This document shows, one piece after another, positions 24,737-33,454 of a DNA stretch of 64,000 nucleotides; the first letter of the stretch is position 1, and every line of letters starts with the position of its first letter. Source of the stretch: Nocardia pseudobrasiliensis NBRC 108224 (GTDB lineage: Bacteria; Actinomycetota; Actinomycetes; Mycobacteriales; Mycobacteriaceae); assembly GCF_001613105.1 (NCBI RefSeq), contig NZ_BDBS01000047.1:38743-102742 (forward strand), written 5' to 3'. The position numbers were made by a program, and so were the translations under genes. A model generated the notes under the pieces. That model was not told where the DNA came from, made no database searches, and saw nothing but the letters and a program-made list of their open reading frames with translations.

Positions 24737-25633
24737 ATGTCCATCGACGTCGTCGCGCCCGCGCGCGACCGTTCTTCGGCGGCCCTGATAATCGCCGCAA
24801 TCCTTTGGGGCACAGGCGGTTTGGCGGGCAATCTGCTCGCCCTCCAAACCGGTCTACACCCCCTGTCCGTCGCCGCCTACCGGCTACTGCTCGGCGGCGG
24901 GCTCGCGGTGGCGCTGCTCGCGCTGTCCGGCGGCCTCCGGCAACTACCGCGCACGCGCGCCGCGGCACGTCGGATCCTCGTGACCGGCGCCCTGCTCGGC
25001 TTCTATCAGTCAGGCTATTTCATTGCGGTGCAATATATCTCGGTAGGCATGGCCACCATGGCGACCATCGGCATGCTGCCGGTCTTCGTAGCGATCGGCG
25101 CCGGAATCCGCAACCGCCGCAGGCCCGACCCGACCAGCCTCCTCTCGATAACCATCGCCCTCACCGGCCTCACCCTCCTCACCTGGTCCCGAATCGGAAC
25201 CACCACCGGCTGGCACCTCCTACTCGGCACGGCCTTCGCCTTGGCCTCAGCCGTGGGCTTTGCCGCCCTGACCCTGCTCACCACCACCCCGGTCCCCCAT
25301 CTGAACCCCTTGCGCACCACGGCATTCGGCATGCTGACCGGCGGCCTCCTCCTAACCCCCCTGGCCCTCACAGTAGGCATGCCCCTCCCCCTCACCCCCA
25401 CCACCCTGACCACAGCCGCCTACCTGGGAGCCTTCCCCACCGCAATCGCCTACACCGCCTACTTCCACGGCCTACGCACAGCCACCCCCCTCTTCGCATC
25501 CCTGGCAGCCCTCCTCGAGCCCCTGACCGCCACCCTCCTGTCCATAGTCGTTCTCCACGACCACCTCTCCCCCTGGGGCTGGTCCGGCGCAGCCCTACTG
25601 ATCACGGCCCTGACCCTGAACCCCCGCCGATAA
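24737..25633 (+). CDS. EamA/DMT-superfamily transporter
   Basis: A 298-residue integral membrane protein with about ten transmembrane helices in two EamA repeats, for example ALIIAAILWGTGGLAGNLLA at the start and PLFASLAALLEPLTATLLSI in the second half. EamA proteins export amino acids, metabolites or drugs; the substrate is not known here. ATG after AGGAG at 11 bp. Expression is probably controlled by the upstream leader peptide and hairpins. From about 25090 onward the coding strand becomes extremely C-rich and G-poor in third positions, unlike the first third of the gene. A strong terminator follows. Confidence 0.87.
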   Translation: MSIDVVAPARDRSSAALIIAAILWGTGGLAGNLLALQTGLHPLSVAAYRLLLGGGLAVALLALSGGLRQLPRTRAAARRILVTGALLGFYQSGYFIAVQYISVGMATMATIGMLPVFVAIGAGIRNRRRPDPTSLLSITIALTGLTLLTWSRIGTTTGWHLLLGTAFALASAVGFAALTLLTTTPVPHLNPLRTTAFGMLTGGLLLTPLALTVGMPLPLTPTTLTTAAYLGAFPTAIAYTAYFHGLRTATPLFASLAALLEPLTATLLSIVVLHDHLSPWGWSGAALLITALTLNPRR

Positions 25634-25636
25634 CCC

Positions 25637-25675
25637 GTTCCCCGCCCCGCCCGCTGCGCGGACGGGGCGGGGAAC
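25637..25675 (+). terminator. terminator after EamA gene
   Basis: A perfect 13-bp stem, GTTCCCCGCCCCG with CGGGGCGGGGAAC, around a 13-nt loop, beginning 3 bp after the stop codon. The remaining bases up to the APC gene (25676-25832) show no coding sign. Confidence 0.8.
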
Positions 25676-25832
25676 AAGGCGAAGCCCTGGCCTGGAACGG
25701 AATTGGAAACTGCACGGGAGAAGGCCGACGCTCACGCAGGAAAGATGTTGGAGCCCTCGGCAAGACAGCAAGCTCAACGGGAAACGAGTTGGCCCGTAAG
25801 AGAACTCGGTTGGACTCAAACAAACAACATGT

Positions 25833-25876
25833 CGCAGCCCTCCCACTCTCCCCGACGCAGCCCTCCCACTCTCCCC
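25833..25876. repeat. tandem 21-bp direct repeat
   Basis: CGCAGCCCTCCCACTCTCCCC occurs twice (25833-25853 and 25856-25876), the copies being identical with a 2-bp gap. It lies in the noncoding spacer between the convergent EamA and APC genes, and the second copy runs into the APC terminator stem. Function unknown. Confidence 0.7.
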
Positions 25877-25901
25877 GGCCCGGACGGAGTCCGGGCCGGG
25901 G
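25873..25901 (-). terminator. terminator after APC permease gene
   Basis: A perfect 13-bp GC stem, CCCCGGCCCGGAC with GTCCGGGCCGGGG, around a 3-nt loop, just downstream of the permease stop codon on the minus strand. Confidence 0.8.
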
Positions 25902-25906
25902 ACTCG

Positions 25907-27343
25907 TCAGCTGACCGGGGCCGATTCCGATGTCGGCTGGTCCCCGCCGGTGGCGAGGATGGAGTGGCGGCGGCTGTAGGCGAGGTAGATGATCATGCCC
26001 AGGATGAACCAGGCGGCGAAGCGGAGCCAGGTTACCGGGTCGAGGTAGGTGATCAGCCAGATGGAGAAGGCTATGCCTACCAGGGGGATTACCGGCATGA
26101 AGGGGGTGCGGAAGGTGCGGGGGAGGTCGGGCTGGCGGTAGCGCAGGACGATTACCGCGGCGCAGACCACCACGAAGGCGAGAAGGATGCCGATATTGGT
26201 GAGCTCGGCCACCTGGCCGATGGGGAGCAGGCCCGCGATGATCGCCGAGGCGATGCCGACGATCCAGGTGATGCGGGTCGGGACCTTGCGCACGGGGTGG
26301 GTCTTGGCGAACCACTTGGGCAGCAGGCCGTCCCGGCTCATCGAGTACCACACGCGGGTGACGCCGAGCATGAACGTGAACAGCACGGTCATGATGCCGA
26401 CGATCGCGCCCGCCGCGATCAGGCTGCCCAGCCCGGGCAGGCCGACCGATTGAAACGCCGAGGACAGCCCGCTCTTGGGATTGATCTCGGAGTATTTCTG
26501 CATACCGGTGAGCACCAGACACACCAGTACGTACAGCACCATCGAGATGATCAGCGAGTAGATGATCGCCTTGGGCATATGCCGTTTGGCGTCCACCGAC
26601 TCCTCGGCCGCCGTCGACATGGCGTCGTAACCGAACACCGCGAAGAACACCGTCGACGCACCGGTCACCGCGCCACCGAAGCCGAACGGGAAGTACGGCG
26701 AGTAGTTGCCGGACTTGATGTAGAACGCCCCGGCCACGATCACGATCAACACCACCACGACCTTGATGGCGACCACGATCGTCTCGAATCGCGCCGCGGC
26801 CTTGATCCCGCGGTTCAGCATGAACGCGATCAACAGGCACAGCAGCGCCGCGAACACGTCCACCTTGTGTCCGGCCCCGGTGCCGGGCGCGCCCAGCATC
26901 CACACCGGCAGGTGAATATGCAACTGCTCCAACAGGAACGAGATATAACCGGAGATACCGATGGCGACCACCGCGACGATCGCGGTGTACTCCAGTAGCA
27001 GATCCCAGCCGATGAACCAGCCGACCGGCTCACCGAGCACCGCGTAGCCGTAGGTATAGGCCGAGCCCGCTCTCGGGATCAGCCCGGCGAATTCGGCATA
27101 GGACAGGGCGGCCGCGGCGCTGGCGACACCCGCGATGAGGAATGAGATCAGCACGGCGGGCCCGGCCTTCTCGTTCGCGACCGCACCGGCGAGGGCGAAG
27201 ATACCGGCGCCGATGATTCCACCGACGCCGATCGCGGTCAGCTGCCACAGGCCGAGGGCCCGCTGCAGGCCGCTGGCCTCGTCTTCGATCAACTCGATGG
27301 GTTTGCGACGGAAGAAGCCGCTCGTGGCTGGACTAGCTGGCAT
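25907..27343 (-). CDS. APC-family amino acid permease
   Basis: A 478-residue membrane protein with about twelve transmembrane helices. The N-terminal GVGGIIGAGIFALAGAVA is the conserved helix-1 substrate motif of the APC superfamily, and the layout (RRKPIELI start, SAYTYGYAVLGEPVGWFIGW in helix 3) matches cationic amino acid transporters of the YfnA/CAT group, so uptake or exchange of amino acids is likely. Start 27343 is set by AAGGAG at 9 bp. It is divergent from the DJ-1/PfpI gene and monocistronic, ending at a strong terminator. Confidence 0.9.
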   Translation of the reverse strand: MPASPATSGFFRRKPIELIEDEASGLQRALGLWQLTAIGVGGIIGAGIFALAGAVANEKAGPAVLISFLIAGVASAAAALSYAEFAGLIPRAGSAYTYGYAVLGEPVGWFIGWDLLLEYTAIVAVVAIGISGYISFLLEQLHIHLPVWMLGAPGTGAGHKVDVFAALLCLLIAFMLNRGIKAAARFETIVVAIKVVVVLIVIVAGAFYIKSGNYSPYFPFGFGGAVTGASTVFFAVFGYDAMSTAAEESVDAKRHMPKAIIYSLIISMVLYVLVCLVLTGMQKYSEINPKSGLSSAFQSVGLPGLGSLIAAGAIVGIMTVLFTFMLGVTRVWYSMSRDGLLPKWFAKTHPVRKVPTRITWIVGIASAIIAGLLPIGQVAELTNIGILLAFVVVCAAVIVLRYRQPDLPRTFRTPFMPVIPLVGIAFSIWLITYLDPVTWLRFAAWFILGMIIYLAYSRRHSILATGGDQPTSESAPVS

Positions 27344-27522
27344 GTCGATTGCTCCTTGTACTACTGATCGGGGCAGTGTAAATGTGAGCGCCAACACCTC
27401 GCTTGTCCAGGCCTATGAATGACCCGCGTCGATTTCATCCGATAGAACAAGCCGAGAGTCCGATCGGTGTGCTTTGTCCGAGTGGTAGCACTGGTGGACC
27501 GGACCCGACGAAAGGCAGCGTC

Positions 27523-28167
27523 ATGCAGATCGCGATCGTCCTCTTCGACCGGTTCACGGCCCTCGACGCGGTCGGCCCCTACGAGGTGCTCAGCCGACTC
27601 CCCGACGCGAAGACGGTTTTCGTCGCCGAACAGGCCGGACCGCGGCGCAGCGACACCGGCTACCTGACCATGGTCGCCGACCGTTCCTTCGACGAGGTGA
27701 CCAGCCCGGACATCGTCGTGGTGCCCGGCGGCCCGGGCCAGACCGAGCAGATGACCGACAACCGGCTGCTGGACTGGCTGCGCGATACCGACGCCACCAG
27801 CCTCTGGACGACCTCCGTCTGCACGGGCGCGCTGCTGCTCGGCGCCGCGGGCCTGCTGCGCGGCCGCCGGGCGACCACCCATTGGCTGGCGCTGGACGAG
27901 CTGGCCCGGCTCGGCGCGCGTCCAACCTCCGATCGGGTGGTCGTCGACGGCAAATACGTGACGGCCGCGGGCGTCTCGTCCGGAATCGATATGGGACTGC
28001 GACTGCTCGGCACGATCGCCGGTGACGAGCATGCGCGGGCGATCCAGCTCATGATCGAATACGATCCGCAGCCACCCTACGACGCCGGTTCACCCGCCAA
28101 GGCCCCGGCGCAGCTGGTCGAAACACTGCGGGCCACAAGCCGTTTCACGCAGGAGGCTCGACCGTGA
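27523..28167 (+). CDS. DJ-1/PfpI family protein
   Basis: A 214-residue class I glutamine-amidotransferase-like protein. The nucleophile elbow is TTSVCTGALLLGAAGLL, carrying the family Cys, and it is followed by TTHWLALDEL. An early acidic residue lies in DAVGPYEVL and the glycine-rich turn is VVPGGPGQTEQM. Length and motifs resemble isonitrile-hydratase-like members and the N-terminal domain of GlxA-type AraC regulators, but no HTH follows. The reaction is unassigned. Its last 23 bp overlap the convergent FHA gene. Confidence 0.87.
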   Translation: MQIAIVLFDRFTALDAVGPYEVLSRLPDAKTVFVAEQAGPRRSDTGYLTMVADRSFDEVTSPDIVVVPGGPGQTEQMTDNRLLDWLRDTDATSLWTTSVCTGALLLGAAGLLRGRRATTHWLALDELARLGARPTSDRVVVDGKYVTAAGVSSGIDMGLRLLGTIAGDEHARAIQLMIEYDPQPPYDAGSPAKAPAQLVETLRATSRFTQEARP

Positions 28168-28801
28168 GGGTGATGGTCGTCCAGCCGCCCACGTGAATAC
28201 GCGCACCGGCCTCGAGCGGCACCGGGGTATTCGGCGGTATGAGATCGTCGGTGCCGTTGAGGGAGGTGCCGTTGGTGGAACCCAGATCGGTGACCGTGAT
28301 GCCGTCCGGGGTGAGGCGCAGTTGCGCGTGCGCGCGGGAGACGCCGATGTCGACCGGGGCGATACCCAGATCGATCTCGGGCTGCACGCCCTGGGACACG
28401 CTGTGCTTGCCGATCAGAAAATCGCTGCCGTGCAGGATGATTCGGCGCGGCGGATAGTAGGACGGGAATTCGACGCGATCGGCGTCGGGACCCTTGCGGG
28501 CCAGCACTCGCTCGTAGAATTCCTCATCGGCCACCACCGTGGCCACCCAAACCGGTTGCACCACAGTGGGTTGCGCCGCAGTACCGGTGCCGATCACCAC
28601 GGTCGGCGCGACCCGCGAGGGCGGCGGCAGGGCCGAATCATGACCGCACGCCTCGCAGAACCGGCCCGCGATGGGCGCACCGCAGGCCGGACATTCGCCC
28701 ATCGCCTCCTGCCGGGGCGGCTGCGCGCCGATCGCCTCGCCGCAGACATCGCAGTAGTCGGTGGTCGCGCTGGGATGCCCCTCCGGACAGGTGACCATCA
28801 C
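28145..28801 (-). CDS. zinc-ribbon FHA-domain protein, last gene of PknG operon
   Basis: A 218-residue soluble protein. The N-terminus has CxxCG zinc-ribbon pairs (C17/C20, C37/C40, C49/C52), then a Pro/Val linker, then an FHA domain (about residues 115-215) with FLIGKHSVSQG, the phospho-threonine-binding SRAHAQL and GSTNGTSLNG. FHA domains read phosphothreonine; in mycobacteria the FHA protein GarA is the PknG target that controls 2-oxoglutarate metabolism. This protein could be the equivalent substrate or reader, but it lacks the ETTS-type N-terminal motif of GarA. GTG start overlaps the VWA stop (GTGA). Confidence 0.88.
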   Translation of the reverse strand: MMVTCPEGHPSATTDYCDVCGEAIGAQPPRQEAMGECPACGAPIAGRFCEACGHDSALPPPSRVAPTVVIGTGTAAQPTVVQPVWVATVVADEEFYERVLARKGPDADRVEFPSYYPPRRIILHGSDFLIGKHSVSQGVQPEIDLGIAPVDIGVSRAHAQLRLTPDGITVTDLGSTNGTSLNGTDDLIPPNTPVPLEAGARIHVGGWTTITLTVEPPA

Positions 28802-30084
28802 GATTCCTTTCGTACCCGAGCCGTTTTCGTCGATCGCGCGTCGAGGGCGGCCTCGTCGAAGGCGTCGACGGTACGGCGCAACCGCACCGTATTGGTGTGC
28901 TCCTCCACCTCGACGACATTGCGCAGCAGTTTGGCGGTGTCGTCGTTACCGGATTCGGCGGCCAGGACCACCGCGCGCTGCAGCATGGCGGTGGCGGCCT
29001 CGATATCGCCGTGTTTGCGCGCCGCGAGTCCCTCCTGCACCGCCTGGGCCAGCTCCGCCTGACCGGTGTAGTGGGCCACCCGACGGCTGATGCGCGCCGA
29101 GAGTTCGGTATCGGTGGTCCAGACCGCCTTGACCAGGCCCTGACCGACCACCTCCGCGCCCGAGACCACGCTGATGCGCGCCGCGAGCTTCTCCCGACCC
29201 GCCGCCGCGGGTTCGACGCGGACCTGCACGTGATAGTCGCGCTCCTCCGCGCCCCACGCGCCGAGCGGGTACTCCCCCACCTGCGCACCGGCCTCGACCC
29301 GGCGAGCGGTGAGATCCTCGATGGTCGGCGCGACCTGCTTGACGAAGCGCACCGTCGCGCCCGCCGGAGTCCAAACCCGCAGCGTCAGTTCGGGAATGGT
29401 CTTGGCGAGGGAGGTGCGCATCATGGCCTGGAAGTCGGCGGCCAGTTCCGAGCCCGCCTTCACCACATCCACCGAACCGTGCAGGGCCGAGGCGATCGAA
29501 CGCAGCTCGGCCACCACGTAATCGGATCCGACGCCGCGGCAGTCGCAGGTGAAATGCCCCTGCGACTGCGCGATCTCGGTCGCGAGCTGTTCGGGTGATT
29601 CGTGTTCGTTCTTACCGTCGGTGAGCAGGATCGCATGCGCCATCGCCTGCGGATGCTGTTGCGCGACCTGCCGGGCCAGCCCCAGCCAGGTGCCCATGGC
29701 CGTACCGCCGTAGGGCTTCAGTTTGTCCAGCGCATGCTTTGCGGCCGTACGGGATTCGCGATCGGCGCGCTGCAGCGGGCCGCGCCGGGGATAGACCACC
29801 TGCGCCTCCGAGGTGCCCGACACGATGGCGAACAGGGTGCCGTCCGGCAATTCGTCCAGGGCGGCGACGGTGGCCCGGCGCGCGCCCGGGAACCGATCAC
29901 CCGCGCCCATCGAACCGGAGCAGTCGATGATGATGATCTCCAACCGTTCCGGCGCGGGCGCGGCCACCGCGAACTCGCCGCCGGTTTCCACGGTCACGAC
30001 CGCGTCGACCGTATCCGCACCCTCGGCCAGATAGGGATTCTGGTCCACGACGACCGAAATGCCCTCGCGCTGCTCTGAACTCAC
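28798..30084 (-). CDS. von Willebrand factor A domain protein
   Basis: A 428-residue protein. After a short N-terminal beta region comes a VWA domain with a complete MIDAS: IIIDCSGSMGAG (DxSxS), a Thr in YGGTAMGTWLG and an Asp in LLTDGKNEHES. The C-terminal part is a beta-rich region then a helical segment (AELAQAVQEGLAARKHGDIE). No signal peptide, so cytosolic. VWA domains are metal-dependent protein-interaction modules. GTG 30084 follows AGGAG; the gene starts 17 bp after the PP2C stop and overlaps the FHA start. It is probably a scaffold in the PknG signalling operon. Confidence 0.88.
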   Translation of the reverse strand: MSSEQREGISVVVDQNPYLAEGADTVDAVVTVETGGEFAVAAPAPERLEIIIIDCSGSMGAGDRFPGARRATVAALDELPDGTLFAIVSGTSEAQVVYPRRGPLQRADRESRTAAKHALDKLKPYGGTAMGTWLGLARQVAQQHPQAMAHAILLTDGKNEHESPEQLATEIAQSQGHFTCDCRGVGSDYVVAELRSIASALHGSVDVVKAGSELAADFQAMMRTSLAKTIPELTLRVWTPAGATVRFVKQVAPTIEDLTARRVEAGAQVGEYPLGAWGAEERDYHVQVRVEPAAAGREKLAARISVVSGAEVVGQGLVKAVWTTDTELSARISRRVAHYTGQAELAQAVQEGLAARKHGDIEAATAMLQRAVVLAAESGNDDTAKLLRNVVEVEEHTNTVRLRRTVDAFDEAALDARSTKTARVRKES

Positions 30085-30101
30085 GATTGCTCTCCTGGCT
30101 G

Positions 30102-31181
30102 TTAGTTCACCGGAGCGACAGCGACGGTGATGTTGTCCCCGCCCCCGCAATGCATGGCGTAATCGGCGAGGTTGCGGGCGGCGGTGGCGGGCGGCGCGGT
30201 GGTGGCTATGGCGGCCAGGTCCATGGGATCGGGCAGGTAGTTCCACAGTCCGTCGCTGCACAGCAGCAGCACGCCCGGCCCGCGGACCCGCAGCGTGCGG
30301 ACGGCGGTATCGGCGGCCTTGTGATCGGAATCCGCGCCGAGCCAGCGAACCAGGGCGTGGGCGCGCGGATCGCGCATGGCCGCGACCTCGTCCATCGCCC
30401 CGGCGTCGACCAGCGCCTGAGCCCACGAATCATCCACGGTGAGCCGCCGCGAGGACGGACAGGCGGTGGTGCCGTCGGTGCGCAGCCAATACGCGCGGCT
30501 GTCACCCACATTCGCGACCGTTATATCGAATTCGCCTGTCCCGCTGGGCCGTAACACCGCGGTGACATAGGTGCACGACGGGCTGTGCCCCGCGGCCATC
30601 GATACCTCGCGCACGGCCTGGAAGGCCGATTCCAGCCCGGCCATCACCGCCTCCTCCACCGGGCGGTCGGCGGCGAGTGCGCCCAGGCAGGCATCCACAC
30701 CCGCCCGCGCCGCGGCCCCGGAGGCGGCCTGCGGATCCTCGGAGGTCGACACCCCGTCGCATACGGTGATCACCACGGCCGAGGCGGTGGCGGAATCGCC
30801 GCCTGTCGGATCCACGGCGGTCCGCGTCGAGTCGTCATCGGATGGCGCCGATTCCTCGGCCGAACCGCCGCCGGGATCGCCGAGTACGGCCGCCGCGACG
30901 GCATCCTCGTTGCGGGCGTGCACCTTTCCGCGATCGGTTACCAGATGCACCCCGCCCAGATCCGCGCTGCTGCGATCGGGCGGGCGGCGCAGTTCACCGC
31001 ATGCGGTGCAGTATCCGTCGGCATCGAAGTCCCCGGCCCCGCAGGCCCCGCAGACCGCGGCGGGATCGATGACGAGATCGGGCAGGGCCGCCCGGCTGAT
31101 CGCCAGCTCCCGCCCGCATTCCTCACAGAACCGATCGGTGATCCGCACCCCCGCCCCGCAACCGGGGCACACCCCGCTCAC
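30102..31181 (-). CDS. PP2C-type Ser/Thr phosphatase with zinc ribbons
   Basis: A 359-residue phosphatase. Two N-terminal zinc ribbons (C5/C8/C19/C22 and C44/C47/C58/C61) precede a PP2C catalytic domain with metal-binding acids in KVHARNEDAVAAA, ITVCDGVSTSED, VANVGDSRAYWL, LLLCSDGLWNYLPD and GGGDNITVAV. It removes phosphate from Ser/Thr and is encoded directly after PknG, its start overlapping the kinase stop (GTGA), so it most likely opposes PknG. It has no transmembrane segment, unlike mycobacterial PstP, and carries an acidic Ser-rich insert around residues 105-125. Confidence 0.9.
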   Translation of the reverse strand: MSGVCPGCGAGVRITDRFCEECGRELAISRAALPDLVIDPAAVCGACGAGDFDADGYCTACGELRRPPDRSSADLGGVHLVTDRGKVHARNEDAVAAAVLGDPGGGSAEESAPSDDDSTRTAVDPTGGDSATASAVVITVCDGVSTSEDPQAASGAAARAGVDACLGALAADRPVEEAVMAGLESAFQAVREVSMAAGHSPSCTYVTAVLRPSGTGEFDITVANVGDSRAYWLRTDGTTACPSSRRLTVDDSWAQALVDAGAMDEVAAMRDPRAHALVRWLGADSDHKAADTAVRTLRVRGPGVLLLCSDGLWNYLPDPMDLAAIATTAPPATAARNLADYAMHCGGGDNITVAVAPVN

Positions 31182-33454
31182 AGCGTCGACCTCGGACGTA
31201 CCGCATTCGCGCGGTCGACCAGTTCGAACCGGTCCCACATATCGTCGGTCTCGTGGGCGAGTTCGCGATAGCACCGTTCCATTCCGGCCCGCACCCCCGC
31301 CTCGTCGAGTGGCCTACCGAGTAGTGGATCACGCTGCGCCGGAGCGTGTCCCGACGTCAGCCAGGCCAGCGCGGCCTCCAGAACTCGCAGCCGGATCCGG
31401 GCCGCGCGGCGTTTCGATTCGATGGTCAGCCTTTCGATACGGCCGCCGCATTCGCGCAACAGCGTTTCGGTGATCGCGTCCGGATCATCCTCGGCGAGCA
31501 GGGTTTCCACGGCCGCGATCCCCGCCTCGGTGTACAGCGAGGAGGACGGCTGTACCTGATCCAGGGCGGCGACCGCGCCCGCGCCGTCCCCTTCGGCCCG
31601 GCGCAGCCGCGCGAGACCGAAGGCGGCGCTCACATATCCCCGATCGGTGCGCCACACGAGCTCGTAATAGCGTGCGGCCCTGGCACTCTCGATCTCCGGT
31701 TCGACGCCGTGGCGCGCCGCGAGTTCGGCCGCGACGGCCAGCGCCAGTTTGGGCGCGGCCTCACCGGGCAGCGTGGCGTAGACGGATTCGAATTCGGCCG
31801 CGGCGCTGTCGTATTCATTAGCCAGCAGGCGGGCCTGCCCTCGATACCACGACAGTCGCCAGTCCTCGCCCAGCGTTTCGGTCAGCTCGTCGATGCGGCG
31901 CTGCGCCTCCGGCGCGTCACCGGCCTCCAGGGCCGCGCGCACCAGCCGCAGCGGAATCTCCACCGATTCGGCCGTTCCGGTGACCACCGAACGCAAGCCG
32001 GCCTCGAACGCGGGTTCCAGCTCGGCGACGGTATTGCCGTCGGTGGTGGCAAGCAGGCCCGCACCGGAATCGCCCGGATCGACCAGCGGCACGGGCTGGG
32101 CGGCCACGATCGCCCGCATATCGCCGAGAGAGTCCCCGGACGCGCCGAATACCGCGCGCGGCGGACCGAAGTTCACCGACAGGCCGGGCCGCGGGGTGTC
32201 GTCCTCGACCGCGAGGACCTCCCGCAGCACCCCGGTCAGCTGATCGGCCGCCTCCTCCATCGACGCGAAACGCGTTCCGGCGTCGGAATCGGTGGCGCGC
32301 AACAGGAATCGGTACAGCGAGTCATGCCGGGCCAGCAGCGGTTCGGCGGCCGGGCCGGGCAGTTCGGCGAAATGTCCGTCGCGCTGCGGGATGGTCAGCA
32401 TGAGGACGGCCAGCGTACGGCCGACGGTGTAGACCTCACTGGCGACGGTCGGCCCGGTATCGGCGATCTCGGGGGCCTGATATCCGGCGGTGCCGTAGAT
32501 GGCGCTGTTCTCGTCGTCCATCGCCATGACCGCGCCGAGATCGATCAGCTTCAGCTGTTCGTCGGTCTGCATCACATTGTCGGGCTTGAAATCGCAGTAG
32601 GCCAGGCCGAGGGAATGCAGATAGCCCAGTGCCGGAAGCATTTCCAGCACGTAGGCGATGGCCTGGGCGGGCGGCAGCGGGGAGCCCTCTGATTCGCGGC
32701 GGCGGCGCAGCAGCTGTTTGAGCGATATGCCGCCGACGTATTCCATGACGATGTAGTCGGTGCCGTGATGTTCGACGAAGTTGAAGATCTTCACGATATT
32801 CGGATGCTCGACCTGCGCCAGGAACCGGCGCTCGGCCACCGCGGCCGCCATGGCGTCGCGGTCGCCCGCGTTGAGCAGGCCCTTCAGCACCACCCAGCGA
32901 TCGTCGACCTTGGTGTCGGTGGCCAGATAGATCCAACCCAGTCCACCGTGCGCGAGCGGACCCGCCACCCGGTACTGTGCGCCCACCAGATCCCCACCGG
33001 ACAGCTTGGGCGAGAAGGAGAATCGCGTCCCACAGTGCGCACAGAATCCCTCGGTGCGTCCCGCCGAGCCCTCGCGGGACCGCCCGACCGGCCGTTCGCA
33101 TCCGGCGCAGAACCGCTTGTTCTCCGGCACCTGCGGATCGTCGAGCACGGCCGTGGCCGGATCGACCCGCGCAACCCGGGGCACCTCGACCATGCCCGCC
33201 CCGAGCCGACCGCGCCGCGAGCGACTCGAGGTGGATCGAGTACGCACCGACCGCGAGGTGGCCGAGGTCCGCACGGTTCCGGTCGACACCGCGACGCTCG
33301 GCGCGGTGCCGCAGGTATCGCAGTAGCCGTCGACGACAGTCCCGCCGCAGCCCGGCTCACGACAGGCCGGATCGGGGGCCGTCGGCGCGGTGCCGCACGT
33401 ATCGCAGTAGCCATCGACAATCGTTCCGTCGCAGCCCTTTTCATCGCAGTTCAT
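31178..33454 (-). CDS. pknG: serine/threonine protein kinase PknG
   Basis: A 758-residue kinase, close to M. tuberculosis PknG in length. Order: two near-identical N-terminal zinc ribbons (C3-C20 and C31-C48, the latter CREPGCGGTVVDGYC), a low-complexity Ser/Arg stretch, a rubredoxin-like pair (C116/C119 and C138/C141), the kinase domain with K191 (WVVLKGLLN), the catalytic loop YCDFKPDNVMQ (D288, K290) and DLG at 305-307 in place of DFG, as in known PknG, then a C-terminal TPR region from about 520. PknG controls 2-oxoglutarate/glutamate metabolism through FHA proteins. The duplicated extra ribbons at the N-terminus are unusual. ATG overlaps the upstream stop (ATGA). Confidence 0.93.
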   Translation of the reverse strand: MNCDEKGCDGTIVDGYCDTCGTAPTAPDPACREPGCGGTVVDGYCDTCGTAPSVAVSTGTVRTSATSRSVRTRSTSSRSRRGRLGAGMVEVPRVARVDPATAVLDDPQVPENKRFCAGCERPVGRSREGSAGRTEGFCAHCGTRFSFSPKLSGGDLVGAQYRVAGPLAHGGLGWIYLATDTKVDDRWVVLKGLLNAGDRDAMAAAVAERRFLAQVEHPNIVKIFNFVEHHGTDYIVMEYVGGISLKQLLRRRRESEGSPLPPAQAIAYVLEMLPALGYLHSLGLAYCDFKPDNVMQTDEQLKLIDLGAVMAMDDENSAIYGTAGYQAPEIADTGPTVASEVYTVGRTLAVLMLTIPQRDGHFAELPGPAAEPLLARHDSLYRFLLRATDSDAGTRFASMEEAADQLTGVLREVLAVEDDTPRPGLSVNFGPPRAVFGASGDSLGDMRAIVAAQPVPLVDPGDSGAGLLATTDGNTVAELEPAFEAGLRSVVTGTAESVEIPLRLVRAALEAGDAPEAQRRIDELTETLGEDWRLSWYRGQARLLANEYDSAAAEFESVYATLPGEAAPKLALAVAAELAARHGVEPEIESARAARYYELVWRTDRGYVSAAFGLARLRRAEGDGAGAVAALDQVQPSSSLYTEAGIAAVETLLAEDDPDAITETLLRECGGRIERLTIESKRRAARIRLRVLEAALAWLTSGHAPAQRDPLLGRPLDEAGVRAGMERCYRELAHETDDMWDRFELVDRANAVRPRSTL

